Positions 44,220 to 53,437 of a stretch of 64,000 nucleotides of DNA are shown piece after piece; position 1 is the stretch's first letter, and each line of letters begins with the position of its first letter. Below the pieces are notes generated by a model, which was given only the letters and a program-made list of their open reading frames with translations, was not told the origin of the DNA and did no database searches. The stretch is from Thiodiazotropha sp040507035 (GTDB taxonomy: Bacteria; Pseudomonadota; Gammaproteobacteria; Chromatiales; Chromatiaceae): the NCBI GenBank assembly GCA_040507035.1, contig JBEVVR010000044.1:186001-250000 (forward strand), given 5' to 3'. The position numbers were made by a program, and so were the translations under genes.

Positions 44220-45500
44220 TCATTGTCCTCGGCTTATGCTCTGCTCAAGCCTCTCTTGCAATTGCGCCAAGGCTATCTGCTGCTGTTCGCCTTCGCCACG
44301 CAGAGGCTTTAGGCCGATCTCTTGGCGTGCCACTTCATCCTCGCCCAGAATAAGTGCAAAACGTGCCCCGCTACGATCCGCCTTCTTCAGCTGATTCTTG
44401 AACGTACCACCCCCGCAGTGGCTGATCAGACGCAGCCAGGGTAGTTCACTACGTAACTGCTCTGCCAGCAACACCCCTTCTCGGGATGCCTTATCCCCCA
44501 TCATCACCAGGTAGACATCGGGAGCGGAGAGTTGTTCTTGCAAATCGCGGTTCTCGAGCATCGCGATCAAGCGTTCCAATCCCATGGCGAAGCCTATCGC
44601 TGGGGTCGCTCTTCCTCCCAGCTGTTGCACCAAGCCATCATAGCGTCCACCGGCGCAGACTGTGCCCTGGGCACCCAGGCTGTCGGTAACCCACTCGAAC
44701 ACCGTCCGGCTATAGTAGTCCAGACCCCGTACCAGCCGCGGATTGAGGGTGTAGTCCACCCCCGCATCATCGAGTCCCTGGCGCAGGCGATCGAAGTGAG
44801 CCAGCGACTGCTCCCCCAGGTGTTCCATCAGGCTGGGGGCATCCGCTATCACCGATGCCATTTGCGGATGCTTGCTGTCGAGGATACGCAGAGGATTGCT
44901 TTCCAGCCGGCGCTGGCTATCTTCGTCGAGTTCGTCAAAGCGCTGCTGCAGATAGGCAATCAGGCGATCGCGATAGCGCCCCCGCTCCTCGGATGTTCCC
45001 AGGGTATTGAGCTGCAACTCCAAACCCTGAAGCCCCAACTCCTGCCAGATCCGCGCGCTGATCAGGATCAGCTCAAGATCGATATCCGGCCCTGTCAAAC
45101 CGAAGGTCTCGACACCGATCTGGTGGAACTGGCGGTAGCGACCCTTCTGCGGACGTTCATGGCGAAACATCGGGCCCTGATACCAGAGCCGCTGGGTCTG
45201 ATTGAAGATAAGACCGTTTTCCAAACCCGCACGCACGCAACCCGCCGTACCCTCCGGCCGTAGTGTCAGGCTGTCACCGTTTCTGTCGGCGAAGGTATAC
45301 ATCTCCTTCTCCACAATATCGGTGACTTCGCCGATGGAGCGCTTGAACAGCTCTGTCATCTCTACGATGGGCATACGTATCTCGGCATAGCCGTAGCGGC
45401 CAAGTACCGAGCGCACCCGATCCTCGAGAAACTGCCAGAGTGGCGTCTGCTGCGGCAGGATATCCTTCATCCCGCGTATGGCTTGGATCTGCTTTGCCAT
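44220..45500 (-). CDS. hisS: Histidine--tRNA ligase
   Basis: HisS charges histidine to its tRNA. The 426-residue protein matches the bacterial class II enzyme (E. coli 424). Motif 2 is in GPMFRHERPQKGRYRQFHQ, and the histidine-specific loops are LVRGLDYYSRTVFEW and FAMGLERLIAML (motif 3). The N-terminal IQAIRGMKDILP is typical. ispG, which commonly precedes hisS in gammaproteobacteria, is absent: rodZ lies directly upstream with a 140-base gap. Confidence 0.97.
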   Translation of the reverse strand: MAKQIQAIRGMKDILPQQTPLWQFLEDRVRSVLGRYGYAEIRMPIVEMTELFKRSIGEVTDIVEKEMYTFADRNGDSLTLRPEGTAGCVRAGLENGLIFNQTQRLWYQGPMFRHERPQKGRYRQFHQIGVETFGLTGPDIDLELILISARIWQELGLQGLELQLNTLGTSEERGRYRDRLIAYLQQRFDELDEDSQRRLESNPLRILDSKHPQMASVIADAPSLMEHLGEQSLAHFDRLRQGLDDAGVDYTLNPRLVRGLDYYSRTVFEWVTDSLGAQGTVCAGGRYDGLVQQLGGRATPAIGFAMGLERLIAMLENRDLQEQLSAPDVYLVMMGDKASREGVLLAEQLRSELPWLRLISHCGGGTFKNQLKKADRSGARFALILGEDEVARQEIGLKPLRGEGEQQQIALAQLQERLEQSISRGQ

Positions 45501-45640
45501 TGACTTGAAAAAATAGAATGAGGCTTTCGAATAAAACGGTGAAGAGTACCACGGAACCGCTGTTTTGGCCTAGTACTCCTTCAGCACGTTGCTGGCAGCT
45601 AAGGTTACCCCGCCAGTGCTCAGGGCAAGGAGATACTCGG

Positions 45641-46639
45641 TTACAGACGTTGTGGATCGAGGGTGAAACGGGCCACTTTACCTCGAGTGAAGGGTTCCAG
45701 ATCGAAGGGCTCGCCATCGATGGTCAGCTTTACCCCTATGGCGTTCCCCAGCAGAACGCTGAAGGGTCCCAAGCGACTATCCAGCGTGCGCACCCTGCCG
45801 CTGCTGATCTCACCGTAGATCCGCAGTTTACCATTTTGATCTCTGACTTCTGTCCAGCAGGGCTCGCTGAACTGGAACACCACCCGTCTCGAGACCCTAT
45901 CGGAGGTCTGTTCGAGCCTGGGCTTTTCCACGGGGGTCGCTGCCTGCACCGGAGTAACCGTTACTGGTGTCTCGATTTCGACAGTTTGCGGCCGCTCCTC
46001 AGCAGCCGGCCCGAGTAATTCATTGGAACTGGAGAGCACCTCGTCGATCTCACTCAACACCTGCTCCGACTCTTCCACGACTCGGACCGGAGGCGGTGTT
46101 TGGGCCAGCTCCTGCACGGCGGGTGTCGGCGCTACGACAGCTTGCTCGACAGCAAGATCCTCTGGGCCTAGCAGCTCTTGTTCCTGTGCTGGCATGGAGA
46201 CTGGCTCATCCAACTCCACCCGGGTCAGCCACCAGTATAAAACCAAGCCGACCATGAGCAGCAGAATACCCCAGGTTACATAGCGCACCAGCCCAGAACC
46301 GCTATGCAGATCACGCCCCATTTCATGGGTTTGCGCCGCAGCTATTGGCAGTTCATCGGAGACAGGAAAGAGGTTTTGATAGGCTTCGACAACCGCATCC
46401 TCATTGACCCCAAGCAGTCGCGAATACTTACGCAGATAGCCCTGAACGAACACCGGCCCTGGCAGATTATCGAAATCATCGGACTCCAAGGCGACTATCA
46501 TCGCCTGGCTCAGATGCAATTGGGAGGCCATTTTTGCCTGATCCAGACCAAGCCTCTCTCTCGCCTTGCGCAACTGCGTTCCAGGCCCAATCGCCACATC
46601 TGCAGTTGTGTCACCCTCATCTCTGCTCATGACATTCAT
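45641..46639 (-). CDS. rodZ: Cytoskeleton protein RodZ
   Basis: RodZ spans the inner membrane and links MreB to the elongation machinery, setting rod shape. The 332-residue protein starts with a Cro/CI-type helix-turn-helix (QLRKARERLGLDQAKMASQLHLSQAM, about 22-50), followed by NLPGPVFVQGYLRKYSRLL. A membrane segment lies at about 115-135 (YVTWGILLLMVGLVLYWW). A Pro/Glu/Thr-rich periplasmic linker follows, then the C-terminal DUF4115 domain with FQFSEPCWTEVRDQNG. Its ATG overlaps the pilF stop by four bases (ATGA). Confidence 0.95.
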   Translation of the reverse strand: MNVMSRDEGDTTADVAIGPGTQLRKARERLGLDQAKMASQLHLSQAMIVALESDDFDNLPGPVFVQGYLRKYSRLLGVNEDAVVEAYQNLFPVSDELPIAAAQTHEMGRDLHSGSGLVRYVTWGILLLMVGLVLYWWLTRVELDEPVSMPAQEQELLGPEDLAVEQAVVAPTPAVQELAQTPPPVRVVEESEQVLSEIDEVLSSSNELLGPAAEERPQTVEIETPVTVTPVQAATPVEKPRLEQTSDRVSRRVVFQFSEPCWTEVRDQNGKLRIYGEISSGRVRTLDSRLGPFSVLLGNAIGVKLTIDGEPFDLEPFTRGKVARFTLDPQRL

Positions 46640-47424
46640 TGACTTCTTTCAGATTCGTAGAGTGACTGGACCTCAGGTGCATCGGGAAACTCCTTGAGCA
46701 GCCTGCTTCTATACTCGCTGCTCTTTGCCAGATCCCTAAGCCTTTTTTCGATCTGCACCCCTAACCACAGTGAGGCCGCGGTGGGTTTAACCTCACTGTG
46801 ATAGCGCTCCAGATAGGCGCGCGCGGACAGATCCTTATCCTGCTGCAATGAGACCTCTGCCATTTGAATCAGTGCAACAGGATAGGTGGCACTGGCAGAG
46901 AGCGCGCGTCGATAGAAGTTCTCCGCCTTGGCGTCGTCGCCGGCACGTTCTAAACACAATCCTGCATTCGTCATGGCCACCCAGGGCGTCGGATAGAGGG
47001 GATTGGCGAGTGCCTGCTCGAAGTCTTGCAGGGCCACATCGTAACGACCGAGTCGACAGTAATAGCTTCCCCGGGCATTTCGTATGTAGGGATCGCGAGC
47101 GTCCAGCTCGACTGCGCGGTCGAAGTGTTTCCCGGCCCGATCGCTCTCACCCAGCTGCTCGTATAGAATGGCAATCACATTGTTGGCTTCAGCGGACTTC
47201 TCATCCACCTCCAGCGCCTTCGTCAGCTTCTGCAACGCCACCGCCGACTGGCCATCCCGCATATAGGCCATGCCCATCTCCACATAGATCTTTGCCGGGC
47301 TGCTACGCTTCTCGCGACCCAGGTTACCTGTGGTATCAGTGGATTGCTGTAGGGTCGTACAGCCACTTAGAATCAATACGGAAAATATCAGGAGATAGAA
47401 GTGATACCCTGCACTCGACTTCAT
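46636..47424 (-). CDS. pilF: Type IV pilus biogenesis lipoprotein PilF/PilW
   Basis: PilF (PilW) is an outer-membrane TPR lipoprotein needed for multimerisation of the PilQ secretin and so for type IV pili. The 262-residue precursor has a lipobox LSGC with cysteine 22. Around six TPR helices pairs follow, with GMAYMRDGQSAVALQKLTKAL and NNVIAILYEQLGESDRAGKHF among them. The RlmN-PilF-RodZ order is the usual one. Its ATG overlaps the rlmN stop by four bases. No other pilus gene is in the window. Confidence 0.93.
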   Translation of the reverse strand: MKSSAGYHFYLLIFSVLILSGCTTLQQSTDTTGNLGREKRSSPAKIYVEMGMAYMRDGQSAVALQKLTKALEVDEKSAEANNVIAILYEQLGESDRAGKHFDRAVELDARDPYIRNARGSYYCRLGRYDVALQDFEQALANPLYPTPWVAMTNAGLCLERAGDDAKAENFYRRALSASATYPVALIQMAEVSLQQDKDLSARAYLERYHSEVKPTAASLWLGVQIEKRLRDLAKSSEYRSRLLKEFPDAPEVQSLYESERSQ

Positions 47425-48518
47425 GAAACACCCAGTTTGATATTGTTCAAATTCTCCACCCTTAGCTCCCTGTTACTGCGATCCCTAACCTTACCCACCA
47501 GCTGACCACAAGCGGCATCGATATCGTCACCACGGGTTTTCCGCGTTGTGGCAATGATACCCGATCGTTTCAAGCGTGCACGGAACGCTTCTACCCGCTC
47601 TGCCGGGGATGCCTGGTAGTGGGTGCCTGGAAAGGGATTGAAAGGAATCAGGTTGACCTTGGATGGGGTCCCTTCGAGGAGACGAATCAGGGCCTTGGCA
47701 TGTTGCAGCGAATCGTTAACGCCGTCCAACATGACATATTCCCAAGTCACCTTGCGTCTTCTGTCTCCTTTGACATAGTCGCGACATGCTGGAATCAACT
47801 CTTGCAAAGGATATTTCCGATTGATCGGCACCAGTCTATCCCTTAGTTCATTGTCAGGGGCATGCAGGGAGACGGCAAGACTGACATCGCACACTTCCCG
47901 CAACCTTTTTAATGCCGGTACTATTCCCGATGTGCTTATGGTAACCCGATATTTGGAAACCATGTAGGCCAAATCATCCTGCATGATTTTCATCGCGGTG
48001 ATCACCGCATCTAAATTGGCGAGGGGCTCGCCCATGCCCATGAGGACAATATTGCTCGGCGGGCTGCCCAACTTACGACTGGCCACCCATACCTGACCTA
48101 TGATTTCAGCAACCGTCAGATTGCGATTGAATCCTTGTCGCGCCGTGGAACAGAAGCTGCAATCGAGGGCACAACCGACCTGGGAGGAGACACAGAGGGT
48201 GTTGCGGCCATCATCCGGTATCAGTACGGTCTCGATACGCTGACCATCCCCCAATTCAAGCACCCATTTCCTTGTACCGTCGCTTGCCGGCTGTTCATAG
48301 ACCAGCTGCGGCAACTCGATCCGCGCCTGCCGCTGCAGCTGTTGACGCAGGCGCTTCGAGATGTCGGTCATGGCATCGAAATCGGTGACCCCGTGTTTAT
48401 GAATCCACTTGAAGACATTCCTGCCATGAAACGCCTTGGAGCCCAATCCGAGGAAAAAGGACTCCATACCCTGCAGATCAAGGTCCAGTAGATTGATGAT
48501 TTCAGTTTGTTTAGCCAA
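47421..48518 (-). CDS. rlmN: Dual-specificity RNA methyltransferase RlmN
   Basis: RlmN methylates C2 of A2503 in 23S rRNA and A37 in some tRNAs, using radical SAM chemistry. The 365-residue protein has the cluster motif CALDCSFCSTARQGF, the N-terminal INLLDLDLQGMESFF region, and the resolving cysteine region near the C-terminus (DDIDAACGQL). The only start that keeps the conserved INLLDL region is a TTG at 48516-48518, which is uncommon; the next in-frame ATG would remove 14 residues. It heads the long overlapping run toward putP. Confidence 0.95.
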   Translation of the reverse strand: MAKQTEIINLLDLDLQGMESFFLGLGSKAFHGRNVFKWIHKHGVTDFDAMTDISKRLRQQLQRQARIELPQLVYEQPASDGTRKWVLELGDGQRIETVLIPDDGRNTLCVSSQVGCALDCSFCSTARQGFNRNLTVAEIIGQVWVASRKLGSPPSNIVLMGMGEPLANLDAVITAMKIMQDDLAYMVSKYRVTISTSGIVPALKRLREVCDVSLAVSLHAPDNELRDRLVPINRKYPLQELIPACRDYVKGDRRRKVTWEYVMLDGVNDSLQHAKALIRLLEGTPSKVNLIPFNPFPGTHYQASPAERVEAFRARLKRSGIIATTRKTRGDDIDAACGQLVGKVRDRSNRELRVENLNNIKLGVS

Positions 48519-48629
48519 AGCAGGTATTCGCGATCTCGGTCTTTCGCCAGTGAGGGAGGAGAAAAAGCATAAAATAACAAAGCGTTAGTTTAGCGGCGAC
48601 ATGCCCGACTGGCAATCTAATCTTGGGAT

Positions 48630-50834
48630 TTAAACCAACCTTTTAACCAGATTCACATCCGGTAGCTGCTCGACTTTCGACAACAATCGGCTCAATTGTT
48701 CCATATCACTTACCTCTACCGTAAAACGCATCCTCGCGGAGTCGGTCTTACGGTCGCTGCTGGTGTTCACCCCGATGACATCGATATCCTCATTGGTGAG
48801 TATGGTCGATATATCCCTCAACAGCCCTTTTCGGTCACTGGCAACCACCAGGAAGTCAACCGCATAACTGGTCTCCTGCTGATCCTTGCTCCAACGTACC
48901 TTGACCAAGCGATCGGCTTCGTGCTCTTTAAGCGCACGAATATTGGGACAGTCGGAGCGGTGAATGGTGACCCCTCGTCCCCGGGTGACATAGCCGATGA
49001 TGGAATCATAGGGCACCGGCTTGCAGCAGCGTCCAATCGTGGTCATCAGATCGTCGACATCGGCAACCACCACTTCTCCTTTGGCCACCGGGTGTTGGCG
49101 CGGGGTCTCGGGAGGCGTTTTCGGCACCGCCTCGGCCCTCTCCCTAGTACCAAAACTGGCCACCTGAATCGGCGAGAGATCTCCCCGGCCAATCGCCGCA
49201 TAGACATCCTCCGGATGAATCAGATTGTGTTTCGCGGCGACAGCCTCCAGATTCGGCTTTTGCGTAATCGACAGCCTTGTCAACTCACGATCCAGGGCCG
49301 CTCGCCCCAGCTCCACATGGTGGTCGTAGTCGAGTTGCTTGAACCACTGCTTGACCCGGTTGCGCGCCTTGGAGCTATGCAGATAGCCCAGATGCGGATT
49401 GATCCAGTCGCGGCTCGGGGTGCCGTTCTTGGCCGTCAGAATCTCCACGCTTTCACCACTGCGCAGGGGGCGATTGAGCTGTACGATATGACCATCCACC
49501 CTTGCTCCCCGACACTGGTGCCCCACATCGGTGTGGATGGAATAGGCAAAATCGAGGGGCGTCGAACCCTTGGGCAGCTCCACCACCTTACCCTTTGGTG
49601 TCAGCACATAGACCCGGGTCGATCCTGTTTCACTCTCCGATTCATCACCCAGATCGGTGCCATCCGCTGCATCCCCGCTCCTCTCCAACCACTGGCGCAT
49701 GCGCAGGATTCTGCGCTCCACATCGCTATCCTGCTTGGCGTTCTCCTTATAGCGCCAATGCGCCGCCACTCCCAATTCAGAGTGCTGGTGCATTTCCCGG
49801 GTGCGGATCTGCACCTCCAGGGTCTTCTCTTCCGGACCGATCACCGCGGTGTGGATGGAACGATAGAGATTGGCTTTCGGGGTCGCGATATAGTCGTCGA
49901 ATTCACCGGGAATATGTTTCCATAAACCATGCACCACACCCAAAGCCGCATAGCATTGGGCGATATCATCCACCAACACCCGCACTGCCCGCAGATCGAA
50001 TATCTGTTCGATGTCCACCGCTTTACGCTGCATCTTGCGCCATATGCTGTTGATATGTTTGGGCCGGCCATTGATCTCCGCATCGATTCCCACAGCGAGA
50101 AACTTCTCCCGCAACAGCTCGATAACCTCGTTGATGAACGCTTCCCGGTCGGCACGCCGACCATCCAGCTGACTCGCAATGCGCTTGTAATCTTGGGGAT
50201 GGAGAAAACGCAACGCCAGATCTTCGAGTTCCCACTTCACCTGCCAGATCCCCAACCGATTCGCCAGCGGCGCATAGATCTCTTCGGTCTCCTTGGCCAA
50301 GCGGCGACGCAGATCCTGGGATAACTTTCGCGCCGATCGCATCAGGTGGAGCTGTTCCGCCACCACCACCAGGATCACCCTGACATCCTCCGCGATACCC
50401 AGCAGCAGTCGGCGCATATTCTCCGCATGCTGCTGCTCCTCTTCTGCGGAGACTTCGCTGGATAGATCGGTCAGCAGGTCGATTCGCGCCAGGCCCTCCA
50501 CCATGTGGGCGGTGCTCTCCCCCAGATCGCGCTGCAATATCTCAGGGGTGATGCTTGAATCCTTCAGCACCCCCAGCAACAGCGCAGAGGCCAGGGTCTC
50601 CCGATCCATACGCATTTTGGTCAGGATCTCGGCCACCGAGAGGGCGTGTCGCATAGGGGTCTCGCCACTGAGCAACCGCTGTTGCGGATTGGCGGCAAGG
50701 GCTAACTCCCCTGCCTTGTGCAGCATCAGACGATCTTTTTCATCGAAATCGTCGGGCAGTGTCTGCAGCCAATGGGAAAACAGCGCCGCATCTGCGCTAT
50801 CACCCTGTGGCAGTCTGCTAGTGGTAGAAACCAT
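48630..50834 (-). CDS. relA: GTP pyrophosphokinase RelA
   Basis: RelA makes (p)ppGpp at stalled ribosomes during amino acid starvation. The 734-residue protein has the length of E. coli RelA (744). The N-terminal hydrolase-like domain lacks the HDxxED motif (GVLKDSSITPE replaces it), as in monofunctional RelA, so it should be a synthetase only. The synthetase region includes FDLRAVRVLVDD and YIATPKANLYRSIHTAV. A TGS domain (VYVLTPKGKVVELPKGSTPLDFAY) and a C-terminal ACT domain follow. The DUF1015 gene ends 5 bases upstream of its ATG, so the two may be cotranscribed. A spoT gene must be sought elsewhere. Confidence 0.96.
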   Translation of the reverse strand: MVSTTSRLPQGDSADAALFSHWLQTLPDDFDEKDRLMLHKAGELALAANPQQRLLSGETPMRHALSVAEILTKMRMDRETLASALLLGVLKDSSITPEILQRDLGESTAHMVEGLARIDLLTDLSSEVSAEEEQQHAENMRRLLLGIAEDVRVILVVVAEQLHLMRSARKLSQDLRRRLAKETEEIYAPLANRLGIWQVKWELEDLALRFLHPQDYKRIASQLDGRRADREAFINEVIELLREKFLAVGIDAEINGRPKHINSIWRKMQRKAVDIEQIFDLRAVRVLVDDIAQCYAALGVVHGLWKHIPGEFDDYIATPKANLYRSIHTAVIGPEEKTLEVQIRTREMHQHSELGVAAHWRYKENAKQDSDVERRILRMRQWLERSGDAADGTDLGDESESETGSTRVYVLTPKGKVVELPKGSTPLDFAYSIHTDVGHQCRGARVDGHIVQLNRPLRSGESVEILTAKNGTPSRDWINPHLGYLHSSKARNRVKQWFKQLDYDHHVELGRAALDRELTRLSITQKPNLEAVAAKHNLIHPEDVYAAIGRGDLSPIQVASFGTRERAEAVPKTPPETPRQHPVAKGEVVVADVDDLMTTIGRCCKPVPYDSIIGYVTRGRGVTIHRSDCPNIRALKEHEADRLVKVRWSKDQQETSYAVDFLVVASDRKGLLRDISTILTNEDIDVIGVNTSSDRKTDSARMRFTVEVSDMEQLSRLLSKVEQLPDVNLVKRLV

Positions 50835-50839
50835 CAGCT

Positions 50840-52081
50840 TCAGTCGAGCAGGTGGCTGACCAGTCCATCCGCGAGTTTCGGTTCGAACCAGGTCGATTTC
50901 GGCGGCATCACCTCACCGGCATCTGCCACCGCCATCAACTGCTCCATGCTGGTGGGAAAGAGGGAGAAGGCGACAGCCATCTCTCCAGAATCGACCCGCT
51001 TTTCCAGACCGGAGAGACCGCGGATGCCACCGACGAAATCGATTCGCGCATCACGGCGGGGATCGGAGATGCCGAGAATGGGTTCGATGAGGTTATCGGC
51101 CAAGAGACTGACATCCAGCCGCGCCACGGGATCATCTACGGGAATCCGAGAGGCATCGAGTTGTAGACGATACCACTGCCCATCCAGATACATGCCGAAC
51201 TCGGCGCTGCGACGCGGCTTTACAGGTTGCTCGCTGGGAGTCAACTGGAACACCGCTTCAATGCGAGTGAGGAAGCTTGCCTTATCGAGCCCATGCAGAT
51301 CCTTGATAACCCGGTTGTAGTCGAGGATCTGCATCTGGTTATGGGGAAAGATGACACTGAGGAAGTAGTTGTAGGCCTCATCACCGGTATGGTTCGGGTT
51401 TGCCCCCTTCCTCGCCGCGGCCACCCTCGAACCCGCGGCGGAGCGGTGGTGACCGTCCGCCACATAGAGAGCACTCATGCGGTCGAACTCACGGGTCAAC
51501 AGCTCGACCTGCTCCTCATCATCCATGGGCCAGATCTCATGCCTCACACCATCCGCGGCGGTGACATCCATCTTTGGTGGATGCCGGGTTACCTCGCTGA
51601 GCAGGGCATCGACCGCCGGCGCACTTGGATAGACCAGAAAAACCGGGCCTGTCTGGGCGTTCAGTGCATCGATCTGGCGCACCCGGTCATCCTCTTTCGC
51701 CGGGCGAGTGAATTCATGTTTTTTGATACGGTCGTTGTCGTAGGCCTCCACAGAAGCCGCTGCCACCAGACCGGTCTGCTGATGATCGCCCATGGTCAAA
51801 CGATAGACGTAGAAACAAGGTGATGGGTCACGGATCAGAATCCCCTCTTGTTCCATCCTCTCCAGGTTCTCCGCTGCCTTGGCGTAGACTTCAGGGGCAT
51901 AGGGATCCGTTCCCTGGGGAAGGTCTATCTCAGGTCTTGATATATGGAGAAAACTCCAGGGACGGCCATTCGCCATCTCCCTGGCCTCGGCCTGGTTCAT
52001 GACATCATAGGGGGGAGCGGCGACATCGGCTGCCCGCCCGTCAGCGGGACGCAGCCCAGGGAATGCTCTGATCAACGGCAT
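50840..52081 (-). CDS. DUF1015 family protein
   Basis: This 413-residue cytoplasmic protein belongs to DUF1015. The N-terminal MPLIRAFPGLRPADGRAADVAAPPYDVM is the family signature and fixes the start at 52081; an in-frame ATG 30 bases upstream adds residues with no match. GHHRSAAG near residue 230 and FPHNQMQILDYNRVIKDL are other conserved blocks, and GGIRGLSGLEKRVDSG lies near the end. The family is widespread and often linked to serine or amino-acid metabolism genes, with no proven biochemical role. Coupling to relA (5-base gap) could place it under stringent-response control, but this is inference. Confidence 0.9.
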   Translation of the reverse strand: MPLIRAFPGLRPADGRAADVAAPPYDVMNQAEAREMANGRPWSFLHISRPEIDLPQGTDPYAPEVYAKAAENLERMEQEGILIRDPSPCFYVYRLTMGDHQQTGLVAAASVEAYDNDRIKKHEFTRPAKEDDRVRQIDALNAQTGPVFLVYPSAPAVDALLSEVTRHPPKMDVTAADGVRHEIWPMDDEEQVELLTREFDRMSALYVADGHHRSAAGSRVAAARKGANPNHTGDEAYNYFLSVIFPHNQMQILDYNRVIKDLHGLDKASFLTRIEAVFQLTPSEQPVKPRRSAEFGMYLDGQWYRLQLDASRIPVDDPVARLDVSLLADNLIEPILGISDPRRDARIDFVGGIRGLSGLEKRVDSGEMAVAFSLFPTSMEQLMAVADAGEVMPPKSTWFEPKLADGLVSHLLD

Positions 52082-52334
52082 GGAGATATTACCTCGAGGA
52101 TTCACGGTCATTGGTGAGGAACGGATTGTTTCAAAAGAAGCGTCGATTAATCAAGTTGTCTAACCCCGCGTGTCAGAAAATGCCTACGTGGATTTGAGAT
52201 CAATCCTGCATTTTTTTTGAGGTTAATCGAATAGAATTCATTTGTCGCATGTCAAGGACGCAACGGACAGCAGCACAGAACAAGGATGTCCACGGATTGA
52301 AACCAATTGCCAACCAATCATTGCGACACAAGAT

Positions 52335-52370
52335 CCTGGCGCCCAAGGATAGGGTGCCAGGGTTTTTTTT
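52335..52370 (+). terminator. Orphan intrinsic terminator on the plus strand
   Basis: CCTGGCGCCC (52335-52344) pairs with GGGTGCCAGG (52352-52361) with one G-U, 7-base loop, followed by G and eight T (52363-52370). The T-run is on the plus strand, but no plus-strand gene lies within several kilobases upstream, which suggests an unannotated transcript. Confidence 0.8.
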
Positions 52371-52394
52371 GCTTATAATTCAATGATTTTCAGC

Positions 52395-52422
52395 AAAAAA
52401 GCCCGCTCTCCAGTGAGCTTTT
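52395..52422 (-). terminator. Probable terminator of folB-folK
   Basis: On the minus strand, AAAAGC and GCTTTTTT flank an inner GCTC-ACTG-GAGC stem, about 30 bases after the folK stop. The T-run is good, but the stem is interrupted by unpaired bases. Confidence 0.5.
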
Positions 52423-52451
52423 CCCAGCTGAAACCGGCCCACTTGAGCACG

Positions 52452-52952
52452 CTAACCCTCTTCGATCCGCCAAAGAACCTGATCCTGACTGTCAAACGCC
52501 TCCCATAGCTGGCTGTAGGTGCGACCGGATCTGGGCTCTATCTCATCACCTGCCACCTCTGCTAGCGGGAGCAGGACAAATGCATATTTATGGATCTCAT
52601 CACGGGGCAGTTGGATGTTTTCATCATCCACTGTCTGTTCACCGTAGGTAAGCAGATCTATATCCAAGGTTCGTGGTGAAAACTTCTCCGAAGTGCGCTC
52701 TCTGCCGTGTCTCCGTTCCACCTCACGCAGTTCAGCGACCAACTCCCTCGGTGAGCTGTCGGTGCTAATCCCTACCACCAAATTATGAAAATTATCACCT
52801 TCAAAGCCAATGGAACGGCTCTCATAGATCGATGAGACCCTGAGCGTTCCATAGAGACGTTCGAGATCGAGCAGCGCCATGGGAATATGCCTCTGCGGCT
52901 CGACATTACTACCTAGACTTAACCAGGCATTGACTGTCTCGCGCTCACTCAC
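52452..52952 (-). CDS. folK: 2-amino-4-hydroxy-6-hydroxymethyldihydropteridine diphosphokinase
   Basis: FolK transfers pyrophosphate from ATP to 6-hydroxymethyl-dihydropterin in folate synthesis. The 166-residue protein shows LSLGSNVEPQRHI at the N-terminus, RERTSEKFSPRTLDIDLLTYGE with the catalytic Asp-x-Asp, and LPRDEIHKYAFVLLPLAE, all family hallmarks. It starts with GTG, eight bases inside the end of folB, so the two are coupled. panB/panC, common neighbours in other species, are not here. Confidence 0.95.
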   Translation of the reverse strand: MSERETVNAWLSLGSNVEPQRHIPMALLDLERLYGTLRVSSIYESRSIGFEGDNFHNLVVGISTDSSPRELVAELREVERRHGRERTSEKFSPRTLDIDLLTYGEQTVDDENIQLPRDEIHKYAFVLLPLAEVAGDEIEPRSGRTYSQLWEAFDSQDQVLWRIEEG

Positions 52953-53301
52953 GCCGGCCCCGTTCTATTATCACACCAACGTCCCGTGCGCTGCTGACCG
53001 CTCCCACCTTGTTCAATGTCAAACGTACCCAGGGCACAGCAAACTCATTCAAAATGATGTCAGCACAGCGTTCTGCCAGGGTCTCTACCAACTGGAATTC
53101 ACTCTCTTGAACAAAGGCGAAGAGACGTTTACTCACCGCTTTGTAATCGAGGGTGTCCTCGATAGCGTCGGTCGATGCCGCCTTGGCGATGTCCGCTCCC
53201 ATTTCAAGGTCCAAGATCACCGTTTGCCTGATTTTACGTTCCCAGTCATAGATACCTATCACGGTATCAACACGCAGGTCCCGAATGAAGACTATATCCA
53301 T
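52945..53301 (-). CDS. folB: Dihydroneopterin aldolase
   Basis: FolB converts dihydroneopterin to 6-hydroxymethyl-dihydropterin, the step before FolK. The 118-residue protein starts MDIVFIRDLRVDTVIGIYDWE, nearly identical in pattern to E. coli FolB, which supports the start at 53301 over an upstream in-frame ATG at 53334. The catalytic glutamate follows in GIYDWE and the conserved lysine in LTLNKVGAV. It is divergent from plsY, as in many proteobacteria; tsaD, often nearby, is absent. Confidence 0.94.
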   Translation of the reverse strand: MDIVFIRDLRVDTVIGIYDWERKIRQTVILDLEMGADIAKAASTDAIEDTLDYKAVSKRLFAFVQESEFQLVETLAERCADIILNEFAVPWVRLTLNKVGAVSSARDVGVIIERGRRE

Positions 53302-53437
53302 ACGCTTTGAGCCAGATGTTGAATAAAGCCCCATGGTAGAGGAGATTAGAGAGTGAGCAAACCCCCGTTCCTCTCAAACCTTGTAATATCTGGAGTTCTG
53401 TTCCAACATGTGGCCGGCATAATCAGCAACAGCACAC

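Larger units (their letters stand above)
52082..52451. other. Intergenic region with a plus-strand terminator and possible sRNA
   Basis: 370 bases without a protein gene, between folK and DUF1015. It holds the DUF1015 promoter region, a plus-strand intrinsic terminator at 52335-52370 with no plus-strand gene upstream, and a minus-strand terminator for folK. See the separate entries. Confidence 0.6.

Noticed and set aside
45551..45661. A 35-residue stretch (EYLLALSTGGVTLAASN) between rodZ and hisS as an ispG remnant
   Set aside because: It has no start codon and no match to the IspG C-terminus that I can recognise.
48696..49925. A 409-codon open frame on the plus strand
   Set aside because: It lies wholly antisense to relA, whose domains are intact. 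Its translation has no recognisable motif and reflects codon bias of the real gene.
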